A DNA stretch of 64,000 nt, from assembly GCA_018241995.1 (NCBI GenBank), contig JAFECT010000006.1:186001-250000 (forward strand), given 5' to 3'. The translations under genes were made by a program, and so were the position numbers. Shown here piece by piece: positions 17,258 through 26,668 of this stretch (position 1 is its first letter; each line of letters opens with the position of its first letter). Under the pieces are notes generated by a model. That model was not told the origin of the DNA, searched no databases, and was given only the letters and a program-made list of their open reading frames with translations. Source of the stretch: Pseudomonadota bacterium (lineage in GTDB: Bacteria; Pseudomonadota; Alphaproteobacteria; Caulobacterales; Caulobacteraceae).

Positions 17258-18946
17258 ATGGACCAGACGCTGGCTCACGTGCGCGGCGCGGAGCATCCGC
17301 TGCTGCGCGAGGACACCATCGGCCAGGCGTTCGACCAAGCGGTCGCGCGCTGGCCTGGGCGCGAGGCGCTGGTTTCGGTCCACCAGGACATCCGCTGGAC
17401 CTGGGCCGAGCTCGGCAAGCGCGTCGACCAGGTCGCGGCCGCCTTCCTGCATCTGGGCCTGGAGCCCGGCGACCGGGTGGGAATCTGGGCGCCCAACTGC
17501 GCGGAGTGGGTGGTCACCCAGTTCGCGACCGCCAAGGCCGGGCTGATCCTGGTCAACATCAACCCCGCCTACCGCGCGCATGAGCTGGCGTTCACGCTCA
17601 ACAAGGTCGGGGTCAAGGCCCTGGTCTGCGCCGGGCGGTTCAAGACCAGCGACTATCCGGCGATGCTGGAGTCGGTGGCCACAGATATGAGCGCGTCGAA
17701 GGACGGCGCCATCGCCTCGCGCCTGCTCCCGCACCTGAAGACCCTGATCAAGATCGGCGGCGAGCCTCGTAAGCGTTTCATGGATTTCGAGGCGCTCTAC
17801 GACCTGGCCACCGACGCCGACAGGGCGCGGCTGGCCGAAATCGGGCCGAGCCTGTCGAACCGCGACGCCATCAACATCCAGTTCACCAGCGGCACCACCG
17901 GCCTGCCCAAGGGTGCGACCCTGTCGCATCGGAACATCCTGAACAACGGCCTGTTCGTCGGCGCCGCAATCGGCCTGACGGAGCACGACCGCCTGTGCAT
18001 CCCGGTGCCGCTCTACCACTGCTTCGGGATGGTGATGGGCAACCTGGCCTGCGTGAACCATGGCGCGGCGATGGTCTATCCGGCGGCGGGGTTCGATCCC
18101 CTGGCGACCCTGCAGGCCCTGGAAAGCGAACGCTGCACCGGCCTCTATGGCGTGCCGACCATGTTCATTGCCTGCCTGGAGCACGCCGAGTTCGAACGCT
18201 TCGACCTTTCGTCCATGCGCACCGGGATAATGGCCGGCGCCCCATGCCCGATCGAGGTGATGAAGAAGGTCATCGGCCGCATGGGCGCGCGCGACATGAC
18301 CATCGCCTACGGCATGACCGAGACGAGCCCGGTCAGCTGGCAGTCGGCCATGGACGATCCGCTGGAGCGGCGCGTGTCCTCGGTCGGGCGGGTGCAGCCG
18401 CATCTGGAATGCAAGGTGGTCGGGCCGGATGGCGAGACCCTGAGGCGCGGCGAGGCCGGCGAGCTTTGCACCAAGGGCTATGCGGTGATGCTGGGCTACT
18501 GGGACGACGAGGCCAAGACCGCCGAGGTGCTGCAGGACGGCTGGATGAGGACCGGCGACCTCGCGACCATCGACGCCGAGGGCTACGGCAATATCGTGGG
18601 CCGGCTGAAGGACATGATCATCCGCGGCGGTGAGAACATCTATCCGCGCGAGATCGAGGAGTTCCTGTTCACCCACCCCAAGATCGCCGACGCCCAGATC
18701 GTGGGCCTGCCCGATCCCCGCTTCGGCGAGGAGCTGTGCGCCTGGATCCGCCTGCGCGAGGGTCACGAGGCCGATGAGGAGGAAATTCGCGCCTTCTGCC
18801 GTGAGCGCATCGCCCACTACAAGGTGCCGCGCTGGGTCCGCTTCGTCGACGCCTTCCCGATGACGGTCACCGGCAAGATCCAGAAGTTCGAAATCCGCCA
18901 GGTCATGATCGCCGAGCTCGGCCTGAGCTTGGAAAAAACCGCCTGA
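17258..18946 (+). CDS. AMP-binding acyl-CoA synthetase
   Basis: This 562-aa enzyme of the ANL superfamily activates fatty or other carboxylic acids to acyl-CoA via an acyl-AMP. Motifs: P-loop-like [45 protein letters not shown], and the hinge and C-terminal lid [33 protein letters not shown] and [12 protein letters not shown] with the catalytic Lys. The layout resembles medium-chain ACSF2-like enzymes. The substrate is not determinable. It lies 56 nt after putA on the same strand with its own GGGAGAGGGG Shine-Dalgarno, so co-transcription is possible. Confidence 0.92.
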   Translation: MDQTLAHVRGAEHPLLREDTIGQAFDQAVARWPGREALVSVHQDIRWTWAELGKRVDQVAAAFLHLGLEPGDRVGIWAPNCAEWVVTQFATAKAGLILVNINPAYRAHELAFTLNKVGVKALVCAGRFKTSDYPAMLESVATDMSASKDGAIASRLLPHLKTLIKIGGEPRKRFMDFEALYDLATDADRARLAEIGPSLSNRDAINIQFTSGTTGLPKGATLSHRNILNNGLFVGAAIGLTEHDRLCIPVPLYHCFGMVMGNLACVNHGAAMVYPAAGFDPLATLQALESERCTGLYGVPTMFIACLEHAEFERFDLSSMRTGIMAGAPCPIEVMKKVIGRMGARDMTIAYGMTETSPVSWQSAMDDPLERRVSSVGRVQPHLECKVVGPDGETLRRGEAGELCTKGYAVMLGYWDDEAKTAEVLQDGWMRTGDLATIDAEGYGNIVGRLKDMIIRGGENIYPREIEEFLFTHPKIADAQIVGLPDPRFGEELCAWIRLREGHEADEEEIRAFCRERIAHYKVPRWVRFVDAFPMTVTGKIQKFEIRQVMIAELGLSLEKTA

Positions 18947-19012
18947 TCCGCGGCGATTGGTTCTTCACGCGCCGTCGTTTAAGCCTCCGGGCGCAGCGCC
19001 TTCGGGGGGATC

Positions 19013-19798
19013 ATGGGCCGCACGTTTTCCAAGTCCGGGCTCGGCATTCTGCTGGCCGGCCTCGCGGCGGCTTCGGCTGCTCGCGCCGCGCCGGAAGAGA
19101 TCCAGGTCTACATGGATGAGATGAACAGGCCCGGCGAGTTCGGGCTGGACCTGCACAACAACTATGTCTTCCAGGGGCGTTCGACCCCCGACTATCCCGG
19201 GGAGCAGGCGCCTGACCGGGTCTATCGCCTGACGCCGGAGTTCTCCTACGGCCTGACGCCGAACCTGGAGCTGGGCGCCTATGTGCTCTCGACCGCGGAC
19301 GCGCACGGGTCCTATCGCATCGACGGCGAGAAGCTTCGGCTGAAGTTCATCGCGCCCAAGGCTCCGGATCAGGCTTGGTGGTGGGGCGCCAACTTCGAGA
19401 TCGGCAAAGTCCAGCACAACCTCGACATCAACCCGTGGAACGCCGAGTTGAAGGCGATCTATGGGGTCAAGCGGGGTCGTTGGACCCTGGCGGCCAATAC
19501 CAACGTCGACTGGGCCGTTTCGGGGCCGGCGAAGGGGGCCGCCACCGTCGAGCAGGACTTCAAGCTGTCCTATGCGGTGCGCGAGAAGCTGGCCCTGGGC
19601 ATAGAGACCTACGACGAGCTGGGCGAGCTGCGCCGGCTGGGCGGGCCGCTCGACCGCTTCAGCCACGTGGCCTACGCGACGGTGGATACGTCCTTCGGCC
19701 GCTGGGACCTCAATCTCGGTCTCGGCCGAGGGCTGACGTCGGGGTCCGAGGACCACTGGGTGGTCAAGGCCATCATCGGCGTGCCGCTGGAGCGATAG
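19013..19798 (+). CDS. Outer-membrane beta-barrel-like protein
   Basis: This 261-aa protein has a signal peptide (LGILLAGLAAASAARAAP, cleavage near residue 27). The mature part is rich in alternating strands with aromatic ends: FGLDLHNNYVF, YGLTPNLELGAYVL, WTLAANTNVDWAVSG, FKLSYAVREKLALGIETY, and WDLNLGLGRGLTSG. It ends VVKAIIGVPLER, a beta-signal-like terminus. This pattern suggests a small outer-membrane barrel or transporter-like protein. No family is named with confidence. A GGGGGGAT Shine-Dalgarno precedes the ATG. Its context gives no function. Confidence 0.65.
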   Translation: MGRTFSKSGLGILLAGLAAASAARAAPEEIQVYMDEMNRPGEFGLDLHNNYVFQGRSTPDYPGEQAPDRVYRLTPEFSYGLTPNLELGAYVLSTADAHGSYRIDGEKLRLKFIAPKAPDQAWWWGANFEIGKVQHNLDINPWNAELKAIYGVKRGRWTLAANTNVDWAVSGPAKGAATVEQDFKLSYAVREKLALGIETYDELGELRRLGGPLDRFSHVAYATVDTSFGRWDLNLGLGRGLTSGSEDHWVVKAIIGVPLER

Positions 19799-20027
19799 GC
19801 CGGCCGCGACGCTTGACGCGGGCCCGCGGCAGGCCTACCTCGCCGCCTTCCTTTGGGGAGTAGTCGCCCTCGACGTTCAGAGGGGCTCGCGTCAACACAC
19901 TTGGCTTTCGGGCCATGGCGCGGGTAGCTCGAAAGAGCCTGGCGAGACCAACGGCATGGCGTTCGTCCCGGGTCGGGCGAGGGCGCCAGAGCTGTTGGCG
20001 TGCGTCCGACCCCGTAAGGCCTATGCC

Positions 20028-21032
20028 ATGACCGACTACCTCGTCCCCATCGCCCTGCTGCTCGGCGCGGCCGTGGTGATCTATCTCTCCTGCGAGTTCT
20101 TCGTGAACGGGGTGGAGTGGATCGGGCGCAAGCTCGACTTCGGCCAGAAGGCCGTGGGCACGGTGCTGGCCGCGTTCGGCACGGCCCTGCCCGAGAGCGT
20201 GGTGACGCTGGTCGCCGTGGCGTTCGGCAAGGACGCTGCGCACAAGCAGATCGGCGTCGGCGCGGCGCTGGGCGGCCCCCTGGTGCTGGCGACGGTGGCC
20301 TATGCGGTAGTGGGCTGGAGCCTCTACGCCACCAAGCGGCCCTATCCCGGCAATGACGCCGACCGGCGGGCGTTCGGGCACCTCAGCCGCGACCAGGGCT
20401 GGTTCCTTTGCATCTTCCTGGTCAAGCTGGGCCTGGGTCTCGTGGCCTTCACGATCAAGCCCTGGCTGGGGATCGCCTTCCTGGCAGCCTACGGCCTGTA
20501 TGTCTGGAAAGAGACGCGTACGGGCGGCGACGGGGAAGAGGGCGAGGACCTCGAACCGCTGAAGCTGCAGCCCAAGGCCGCCGTTCCCTCCCTCGCCATG
20601 GCCTTCCTGCAGACCGGCATCGCGGTGGCGGTGATCTACCTCGCCTCGCGCCTGTTCGTAAGCCAGATCGGGGTGCTGGGTCCGCGGCTCGGCGTGCCGC
20701 CGCAGCTCCTGGCTCTGTTCGTCAGCCCGATCGCCACCGAGCTTCCCGAGACCATGAACGCCATCATCTGGATCCGGCAGGGCAAGGTGCGGCTGGCGCT
20801 GGCCAATATCTCCGGCGCCATGATGATCCAGGCGACCATCCCCACCGCCTTCGGTCTGTTCTGGACGCCCTGGCGGTTGGACGCGCCCTTGCTGATCGCC
20901 GGCGGGGTGACGGCGGTCGCGATCGCGGTGCTTTTCGCGGCGTTCCGAAGCGGCCGAGCGCACCGGGGGCTGCTCTGCGCCATGGCGCTGGGCTATCTGG
21001 CCTTTGTCGGCGCCATCGTGGCGTTCGGGTAG
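20028..21032 (+). CDS. Na+/Ca2+ exchanger family (CaCA) transporter
   Basis: This 334-aa inner-membrane protein has about ten membrane segments in two halves. The two inverted alpha-repeats are clear: AAFGTALPESVVTLVAVAF in the first half and SPIATELPETMNAIIWIRQG in the second, each with the acidic residue that binds cations. A hydrophilic loop (residues about 165-185, GGDGEEGEDLEP) joins the halves. Calcium or other cation export by antiport is expected. I chose ATG 20028 because the first helix begins there; the frame from 19956 adds an Arg-rich unlikely extension. The 3' end overlaps the convergent PAP2 gene by 40 nt. Confidence 0.88.
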   Translation: MTDYLVPIALLLGAAVVIYLSCEFFVNGVEWIGRKLDFGQKAVGTVLAAFGTALPESVVTLVAVAFGKDAAHKQIGVGAALGGPLVLATVAYAVVGWSLYATKRPYPGNDADRRAFGHLSRDQGWFLCIFLVKLGLGLVAFTIKPWLGIAFLAAYGLYVWKETRTGGDGEEGEDLEPLKLQPKAAVPSLAMAFLQTGIAVAVIYLASRLFVSQIGVLGPRLGVPPQLLALFVSPIATELPETMNAIIWIRQGKVRLALANISGAMMIQATIPTAFGLFWTPWRLDAPLLIAGGVTAVAIAVLFAAFRSGRAHRGLLCAMALGYLAFVGAIVAFG

Positions 21033-21802
21033 TCCTGCCCGGTCTTGCCCGAGCCGGGCGCCGACAGGCGGTGATCGGTCAGGCGCTCCCAGACGAAAGC
21101 CACGAGCCAGCAGAAGCAGGCCCAGGCCGCGCCCACGCTCCAGCCCGCCAGGACGTCGGTGGTCCAGTGGACCCCCAGGTAGATGCGGCTGAAGCCCACG
21201 ATCACCGTCAGGAGCACGGCGACGCTCAGCACGTAGGTCTGCTGGCGCTTCTGCGGCAGGGTGTGGGCGAGCAGCGCCGCCAGCGTCAGATAGGCCACCG
21301 CCGACAGCATCGCGTGGCCGGAAGGGAAGGAGGTGTTGACCACCTCGATCTCGCGGTAGATTTCCGGCGGCCGGGCGCGCTCGAACAGCGACTTCAGCCC
21401 CTGGCAGACCGCCATGCCCGTGCCCAGCGCCGCCACGATGGAGATCGCCGCGGCGTAACGGCGGCGCACGGCGGCGAAACCGGCAGTGATCAGCGCGATG
21501 AGGCAAAGCACCGACAGGCTGCCCAGCGCGGACAGGTCGCGCAGGCCCTCCAGCATCCAGGCCGGTCCGATGGGATGATGCGGCTGGCCGGGCACGCGCA
21601 GGGCGTTCAGGACGCGCAGGTCGAAGTCGCGCGTCTCGCCCTCGATGATGGTCTCGTTCGCCACGTGCAGGAAGGTCGCCATCGCCGCCGCGCAGAGGGC
21701 GAGCACGACCAGCGGCAGCGCCTCGCGCTTAGCGAGCGAAAGCGCCTCGGTCATATGGTCGCGGGTAAGGCGAGGCCGCATTCGGGGCGAACGTGACGCC
21801 AT
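20993..21802 (-). CDS. PAP2-family membrane phosphatase
   Basis: This 269-aa integral membrane phosphatase has six hydrophobic segments and the three-part acid-phosphatase signature: KSLFERARP, PSGH in FPSGHAMLS, and SRIYLGVHWTTDVLAGW. The large periplasmic loop carries the first two parts. Substrates could be undecaprenyl pyrophosphate or phosphatidate; the sequence does not decide. The ATG at 21802 is preferred (MASRSPRMRPR); the first ATG at 21844 adds 14 residues. A long tail after the last helix (DHRLSAPGSGKTG onward) is encoded across the 40-nt antisense overlap with the cation exchanger gene. Confidence 0.9.
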   Translation of the reverse strand: MASRSPRMRPRLTRDHMTEALSLAKREALPLVVLALCAAAMATFLHVANETIIEGETRDFDLRVLNALRVPGQPHHPIGPAWMLEGLRDLSALGSLSVLCLIALITAGFAAVRRRYAAAISIVAALGTGMAVCQGLKSLFERARPPEIYREIEVVNTSFPSGHAMLSAVAYLTLAALLAHTLPQKRQQTYVLSVAVLLTVIVGFSRIYLGVHWTTDVLAGWSVGAAWACFCWLVAFVWERLTDHRLSAPGSGKTGQDYPNATMAPTKAR

Positions 21803-21925
21803 CTTCGGCAGTTCCCTTTTTCGCTCACAAAAACTTGAGTCCAACCGCTACCGCCCCAGCCCAAGCGCTGTCACGAGTCGGTCGCAGTCCACTGCTTTTT
21901 CGGCCTCCGGATGGTTAAGGCGCTA

Positions 21926-21994
21926 TTGACCCTTCTTTTACCCTATGGCCCCATATCTCGGGCTTGGGGCGCTTCGAGACACATCATCTAGTGT
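21926..21994 (+). promoter_or_regulatory. nrdA promoter with two NrdR-box-like sites 31 bp apart
   Basis: TTGAC (21926-21930) and CCTATG (21942-21947) form a plausible housekeeping promoter. Directly after the -10, GCCCCATATCTCGGGC (21948-21963) is a palindromic box. ACACATCATCTAGTGT (21979-21994) is a close match to the NrdR box consensus ACACAATATATTGTGT. The boxes are exactly 31 bp apart, the usual tandem NrdR spacing. NrdR would repress nrdA here. The second box is the stronger one. Confidence 0.65.
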
Positions 21995-22061
21995 CTGGAC
22001 GGGGGTCCTGTGGGCAAAAGCCTGCATTCGCAACGGTTTGGGGAAGAGAGTTAGTAGCGCC

Positions 22062-23933
22062 ATGGCTGGGTCTGAAGCGGCGAAACAGGAAGTCTCTCGG
22101 CAGGACGCGGCGGGGGCCGCCAAGGCGCACTCCGCGCCGGTGCTGACCCTGGTGCGAAAGGTCGAGGTCGACCGCTCGCGCGACGCGCTGCTGACCGAGT
22201 TCGGCAAGACCACGCTGGAGGACCGCTACCTCCTGGCCGGTGAGTCCTATCAGGACATGTTCGCCCGCGTCGCCACGGCCTATGCCGACGACGCCGACCA
22301 CGCCCAGCGCATCTACGACTACATCTCCAAGCTCTGGTTCATGCCGGCGACGCCGGTGCTGTCGAACGGCGGCGCCGGGCGCGGCCTGCCGATCTCCTGC
22401 TTCCTCAATTCGGTCGGCGACAGCCTGGAGGGCATCGTCGGCACCTGGAACGAGAACGTCGCCCTGGCCTCGAACGGCGGCGGCATCGGCACCTACTGGG
22501 GCCGGGTCCGTTCCATCGGCGAGAAGGTCAAGGGCGCGGGCCAGACCTCGGGCATCATCCCCTTCATCCGCGTGATGGACAGCCTGACCTTGGCGATCAG
22601 CCAGGGGTCGCTGCGCCGCGGCTCGGCCGCCGTCTATCTCGACGTGCACCACCCGGAGATCGAGGAGTTCCTGGAGATCCGGAAGCCCTCGGGCGACTTC
22701 AACCGCAAGTCCCTGAACCTGCACCACGGCATCAACATCACCGACGAATTCATGGAGGCGGTGCGCGACGGGATTCCCTTCGGCCTGCGCAGCCCCAAGA
22801 CCGACGAGATCGTGCGCACCGTCGACGCGCGCAGCCTGTGGCAGAAGATCCTGGAAATCCGCCTGCAGACCGGCGAGCCCTATCTGATCTTCTCCGACAC
22901 GGTGAACCGCGCCCTGCCGTCGTTCCAGCGCGACCTGGGCCTGAAGGTGACCCAGTCCAACCTGTGCTCTGAGATCATGCTGCACTCCGGCCCCGACCAC
23001 CTGGGCCGCGACCGCACCGCCGTCTGCTGCCTGTCGTCGGTCAACGCCGAGAAGTATCTGGAGTGGCGCACTGAGGAGCGGTTCGTCGAGGACGTCATGC
23101 GTTTCCTCGACAATGTGCTGCAGGACTTCATCGACCGTGCCCCGCTGGAGATGGCCGACGCGGTCTATTCCGCCGGCCGCGAGCGTTCGGTGGGTCTGGG
23201 CCTGATGGGCTTCCACAGCTTCCTGCAGGCCCAGGGCGTCTCCTTCGAGAGCGCCATGGCCAAGTCCTGGAACATGCGCATCTTCAAGCATCTGCGCCGT
23301 GAGGCCGACAAGGCCTCGCGCACCCTGGCCGAAGAGCGCGGGCCGTGCCCGGATGCGGCCGAGCGCGGCGTGATGGAGCGCTTCTCGCACAAGCTGGCCA
23401 TCGCCCCGACCGCCTCGATCTCGATCATCTGCGGCGGGACCTCGGCCGGCATCGAGCCGATCCCGGCCAACATCTACACCCACAAGACCCTGTCGGGCTC
23501 CTTCGCGGTCAAGAACCCCTATCTCCAGGCTCTGCTGGCGGAGAAGGGCCTGGACAACGACGAGACCTGGGGCTCGATCCTGGAGAACGAGGGCTCGGTC
23601 CAGCATCTGGACGCGCTGACTCAGGACGAGAAGGACGTGTTCAAGACCGCCTTTGAGATCGACCAGCGCTGGGTGATCGAACTGGCGGCGGACCGCACCC
23701 CGGAAATCTGCCAGTCGCAGTCGCTCAACGTCTTCCTGCCCGGCGACGTGGATAAGTGGGACCTGCACATGCTGCACTGGACCGCGTGGGAGCGGGGCGT
23801 GAAGTCGCTCTACTACATGCGCTCAAAGTCGGTGCAGCGGGCCGCCTTCGCCGGCGCCGCGGACAAGGCCGAAGTCGTCGACATGGCCGCCGCCGCCAAG
23901 ACCGACTATGAGGAATGCCTCGCCTGCCAGTGA
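22062..23933 (+). CDS. nrdA: Class Ia ribonucleotide reductase, alpha subunit
   Basis: NrdA reduces ribonucleoside diphosphates to deoxy forms using a radical passed from NrdB. The 623-aa protein has C113 in PISCFLNS, the active-site N-x-C-x-E (N300, C302, E304 in SNLCSEI), C323 in AVCCLSSVN, the phosphate-binding APTASISIICGGTSAGIEP, and the redox tail YEECLACQ. No N-terminal ATP-cone is visible, so overall activity control by dATP may be missing. The ATG at 22062 is chosen because GGGAAGAGAG precedes it; the longer frame reads through the promoter boxes. nrdB lies 5.1 kb downstream. Confidence 0.95.
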   Translation: MAGSEAAKQEVSRQDAAGAAKAHSAPVLTLVRKVEVDRSRDALLTEFGKTTLEDRYLLAGESYQDMFARVATAYADDADHAQRIYDYISKLWFMPATPVLSNGGAGRGLPISCFLNSVGDSLEGIVGTWNENVALASNGGGIGTYWGRVRSIGEKVKGAGQTSGIIPFIRVMDSLTLAISQGSLRRGSAAVYLDVHHPEIEEFLEIRKPSGDFNRKSLNLHHGINITDEFMEAVRDGIPFGLRSPKTDEIVRTVDARSLWQKILEIRLQTGEPYLIFSDTVNRALPSFQRDLGLKVTQSNLCSEIMLHSGPDHLGRDRTAVCCLSSVNAEKYLEWRTEERFVEDVMRFLDNVLQDFIDRAPLEMADAVYSAGRERSVGLGLMGFHSFLQAQGVSFESAMAKSWNMRIFKHLRREADKASRTLAEERGPCPDAAERGVMERFSHKLAIAPTASISIICGGTSAGIEPIPANIYTHKTLSGSFAVKNPYLQALLAEKGLDNDETWGSILENEGSVQHLDALTQDEKDVFKTAFEIDQRWVIELAADRTPEICQSQSLNVFLPGDVDKWDLHMLHWTAWERGVKSLYYMRSKSVQRAAFAGAADKAEVVDMAAAAKTDYEECLACQ

Positions 23934-23935
23934 CG

Positions 23936-23966
23936 GTTCCTTAGGCCGCCCTGCGCGGCCTGGAAC
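23936..23966 (+). terminator. Stem-loop after nrdA
   Basis: AGGCCGC, loop CCTGC, GCGGCCT forms a perfect 7-bp stem, extended by GTTCC/GGAAC across a 2-nt bulge. It begins 3 nt after the nrdA stop. No T-run follows, but the position and stability suggest transcript termination or 3'-end protection. Confidence 0.6.
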
Positions 23967-24063
23967 TTGCACCCTGACCACGCGTTAGGCCCAGCACGAA
24001 ACGTGGGTCTGGAATTCCATCGTTAACTGAACGGGTTAGCGTGGAATGGAGTGGGAGGCGAGC

Positions 24064-24924
24064 GTGCGCGCTTTGCCTGGTTGCATGGTTTGCCTGGCGG
24101 CCGTGACCGCCGCCGTGATGGCTGTTCCCTCGCTGGCCGCCGCCCAGACGGCCGACTTTTCCTCGTCTTCCCCCATCGCCGTCGCCGCGCCGCCCCAGCA
24201 CTGGGACGAAGGCGTTTCGACGCCGTCGTTGGTGGCGGTGACGCTCGATCCCGGCGCGGCGGGCTTCAACCGCAGCTTCGCGCCGGGCGCCGGCGCGCCG
24301 GTGGCCTGGACCTCCAGCGAAACCTGGTTCGAGGGCCGTGACGGCTCCGTCGACCGCCTGCGCATTACCCAAGGCGGGCCGGTCGTGGGCGGGCTGTTCG
24401 CACCGATCCTGACCGACCCCTCGCACCTGGCGGTGGCCGACCAGAGCTATGACGTGAACTACACCCGCGGCTGGCCCTCGGCGCTGAAGGTCGATTCCGG
24501 CCGCTATGCCATGGATGTGACGCCGCACGCCGGGGTCGGAACCACCAGCATCGGCAACTCGGCCGAACTCGGCGCAACCGTGCGGGTTGGCATGTCCGAG
24601 GGCCTGGAGCGGCTGGGCGTGCAGGACGGCTCCGCCTTTGGCCAGCGCGGGCGCTGGTACCTCTATGCGGAGACCAGCGGTCGGGCGATCGGCTACAACT
24701 TCCTGCGCGGCGGCGACGGCGGCTGGCGCCGGTCGGGCCTGTCCACCGACCAGGGCGCCTTCATCGGCGACCAACAGGCGGGCGTGGCCTGGCGCAAGGG
24801 CGCGATGCAGGCCTCGTTCGGCTATGTCCAGCGCTCGATCCACCTGCAGAACATCCGCGCCGACGACCTCGACACCCACGAGTCGATGGTCGCTTTGAGC
24901 TTCTCGTTCAAGCCGCGGCGCTAG
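24064..24924 (+). CDS. LpxR/DUF2219-like outer-membrane protein
   Basis: This 286-aa exported protein has a signal peptide (ALPGCMVCLAAVTAAVMAVP, cleavage near AAAQT). The second half resembles the DUF2219/LpxR lipid A 3'-O-deacylase barrel: RGRWYLYAETSGRAIGYNFL, then DQGAFIGDQQAGVAWRKG, SFGYVQRSIHLQN, and the terminal MVALSFSFKPRR. The N-terminal catalytic Asn/Asp/His of LpxR are not clearly recognisable, so activity is uncertain. GTG 24064 is preferred: GGAGG lies 5 nt upstream and the signal peptide starts properly. An imperfect hairpin (24014-24046) precedes it. Confidence 0.6.
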   Translation: MRALPGCMVCLAAVTAAVMAVPSLAAAQTADFSSSSPIAVAAPPQHWDEGVSTPSLVAVTLDPGAAGFNRSFAPGAGAPVAWTSSETWFEGRDGSVDRLRITQGGPVVGGLFAPILTDPSHLAVADQSYDVNYTRGWPSALKVDSGRYAMDVTPHAGVGTTSIGNSAELGATVRVGMSEGLERLGVQDGSAFGQRGRWYLYAETSGRAIGYNFLRGGDGGWRRSGLSTDQGAFIGDQQAGVAWRKGAMQASFGYVQRSIHLQNIRADDLDTHESMVALSFSFKPRR

Positions 24925-24989
24925 GCCCGCCTCTCGCCAGACTCGCCCACGCCCCCTAGTCTCTGCGCCGAAGAGCAGGGGACTGGATC

Positions 24990-26291
24990 ATGAGCGCCGA
25001 CGCGACCGCCGCCGCACCGCCCATGGGCGCCCTCCGCCGCATCCGCTCGCTGCTCGGCGGTTCGGCCGGCAACCTGGTGGAGTGGTACGACTGGTACGCC
25101 TACGCCGCCTTCGGCCTCTATTTCTCCAAGATCATCTTCCCGCCGGGCAGCGCGACCAAGCAACTGCTCGACACCGCCTTGGTGTTCGGCCTCGGCTTTT
25201 TCGCCCGGCCGCTCGGGGCATGGCTGATGGGGGTCTACGCCGACCGGGCCGGGCGCAAGGCGTCGCTGACCCTGTCGGTGGCGCTGATGTGCCTGGGCTC
25301 GCTGCTCATCGCCGTCTGCCCCGGCTTCAAGGACGTCGGCTATGCCGCCCCGGCGCTGCTGCTCGGCGCGCGCCTGATCCAGGGGATCAGCCTGGGCGGG
25401 GAATACGGGACCAGCTCGACCTATCTGTCGGAGATGGCCGGGCGGAAGCACCGGGGCATGTGGTCGTCGCTGCAGTACATGACCCTGATCTCAGGCCAGT
25501 TGATCGCGCTCGGCGTGCTGATCGTGCTGCAGCGGACCATGGCCAAGCCGGACCTGGACGCCTGGGGCTGGCGCATCCCCTTCGTGATCGGGGCGCTCTT
25601 GGCGCTGTCTGTGTTCTGGCTGAGGCGCAACATCGACGAGACCGGATCGTACCGGGCCGTGGAAAACCGAGAGCGGGGCAAGACGCTGTGGCTGGTGCTG
25701 CGCCATCCGAGGGAGAGTCTGACCGTCCTGGGCCTGACCGCCGGCGGCACCTTGGCCTTCTACTGCTACACCATCTACATGCAGAAGTTCCTGGCCAATA
25801 CGGCCGGCTTCTCCAAGGACCAGGCATCGGAAATCAGCGCCCTGTCGCTGCTGATCATGATGGTGGTCCAGCCCTTCTACGGCTGGCTCTCCGACAAGAT
25901 CGGGCGTCGGGCCATGCTGATCGGCTTCGGGGTCATGGGCGTGGTCGGCACCTGGCCGATCCTGTCGACCCTGTCGCACACCCACGACTGGAACACCGCC
26001 TTCGCCCTGGTCGTGGCGTCGGTGCTGATCGTCAGCTGCTACACCTCGATCAATGCGGTGGTGAAGGCCGAGATGTTCCCGACTGAGATCCGGGCGCTGG
26101 GCGTGGCCTTGCCCTACGCCATCTCCAACGCCCTGTTCGGCGGCACCGCCGAGTACGTCGCCCTTTGGTGCAAGGACCAGGGCCACGAGCCGTGGTTCTA
26201 CATCTACGTCACGGTGGTGATCGGCGCCTCGCTGCTGGTCTATCTGTGGATGAAGGACACCCGCACACATAGCCGTATCGTCGAAGACTAG
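24990..26291 (+). CDS. MFS transporter, metabolite:H+ symporter type
   Basis: This 433-aa permease has twelve predicted membrane segments. MHS-subfamily signatures are clear: NLVEWYDWYAYAAFGLYFSK in helix 1, MGVYADRAGRKASL between helices 2 and 3, LIQGISLGGEYGTSSTYLSE in helix 4, and GWLSDKIGRRAML in the second half. The subfamily includes alpha-ketoglutarate, citrate and proline/betaine carriers (KgtP, ProP). The exact substrate is open; a dicarboxylate such as 2-oxoglutarate is the best guess. Its TAG and the stop of the convergent small gene share the tetranucleotide CTAG. Confidence 0.88.
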   Translation: MSADATAAAPPMGALRRIRSLLGGSAGNLVEWYDWYAYAAFGLYFSKIIFPPGSATKQLLDTALVFGLGFFARPLGAWLMGVYADRAGRKASLTLSVALMCLGSLLIAVCPGFKDVGYAAPALLLGARLIQGISLGGEYGTSSTYLSEMAGRKHRGMWSSLQYMTLISGQLIALGVLIVLQRTMAKPDLDAWGWRIPFVIGALLALSVFWLRRNIDETGSYRAVENRERGKTLWLVLRHPRESLTVLGLTAGGTLAFYCYTIYMQKFLANTAGFSKDQASEISALSLLIMMVVQPFYGWLSDKIGRRAMLIGFGVMGVVGTWPILSTLSHTHDWNTAFALVVASVLIVSCYTSINAVVKAEMFPTEIRALGVALPYAISNALFGGTAEYVALWCKDQGHEPWFYIYVTVVIGASLLVYLWMKDTRTHSRIVED

Positions 26292-26608
26292 ACCGCGCCT
26301 CGCGCCGGCGCCGCGTCCGGACACCCGACCATGATCTCCAGGTCCTCAGTCTTGTGCAGCCGATCATCGCCCGGCACGCGCCAGCACAGTGGCTCGACTG
26401 TGAACGGGAGGGCGGCGAACAGCACTTCACGCAGGTCAGGGCCTGAGGTGTCGGTCAGGCGCAGCCGCCGGCTTTTCGCGTCATAGCCTTCGATCAGCAG
26501 CACCCATCGGCCCGGCGCATCGTCCTTGGGATCATGGCGATGCAGGGTGAAGTCCAGACGCGGCGGCCCGGTGACCTCAGCATAGAACGCGTGACAGCCT
26601 TCGGACAC
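26288..26608 (-). CDS. Hypothetical protein, paralogue of the 27979 protein
   Basis: This 106-aa protein of unknown function begins at GTG 26608, with GGGAGG 5 nt upstream. It aligns by eye with the 95-aa product at 27979-28266: both have MSE, then GPPxLxF, a tyrosine-aspartate (EGYDAKSRRL versus DEYDQQRRS), DT..P.L.E and EPLxWR. It has no signal peptide or membrane segment. It is the last gene downstream of the PadR cassette (60-nt gap). Its stop overlaps the MFS stop in CTAG. Confidence 0.62.
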   Translation of the reverse strand: MSEGCHAFYAEVTGPPRLDFTLHRHDPKDDAPGRWVLLIEGYDAKSRRLRLTDTSGPDLREVLFAALPFTVEPLCWRVPGDDRLHKTEDLEIMVGCPDAAPARGAV

Positions 26609-26668
26609 CGGGGCCTCCCGGCGACCATGGTCACAGCCGCCGGCCTTGCCGTCAAACCGGGTGTGGGA

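Noticed and set aside
19799-20027. Possible gene between the outer-membrane protein and the cation exchanger
   Set aside because: Frames here are short and without ribosome-binding sites or recognisable sequence; it is treated as non-coding.
21945-22061. 39-codon extension of NrdA
   Set aside because: It would run through the NrdR-like boxes; ATG 22062 has GGGAAGAGAG upstream and fits the family start.
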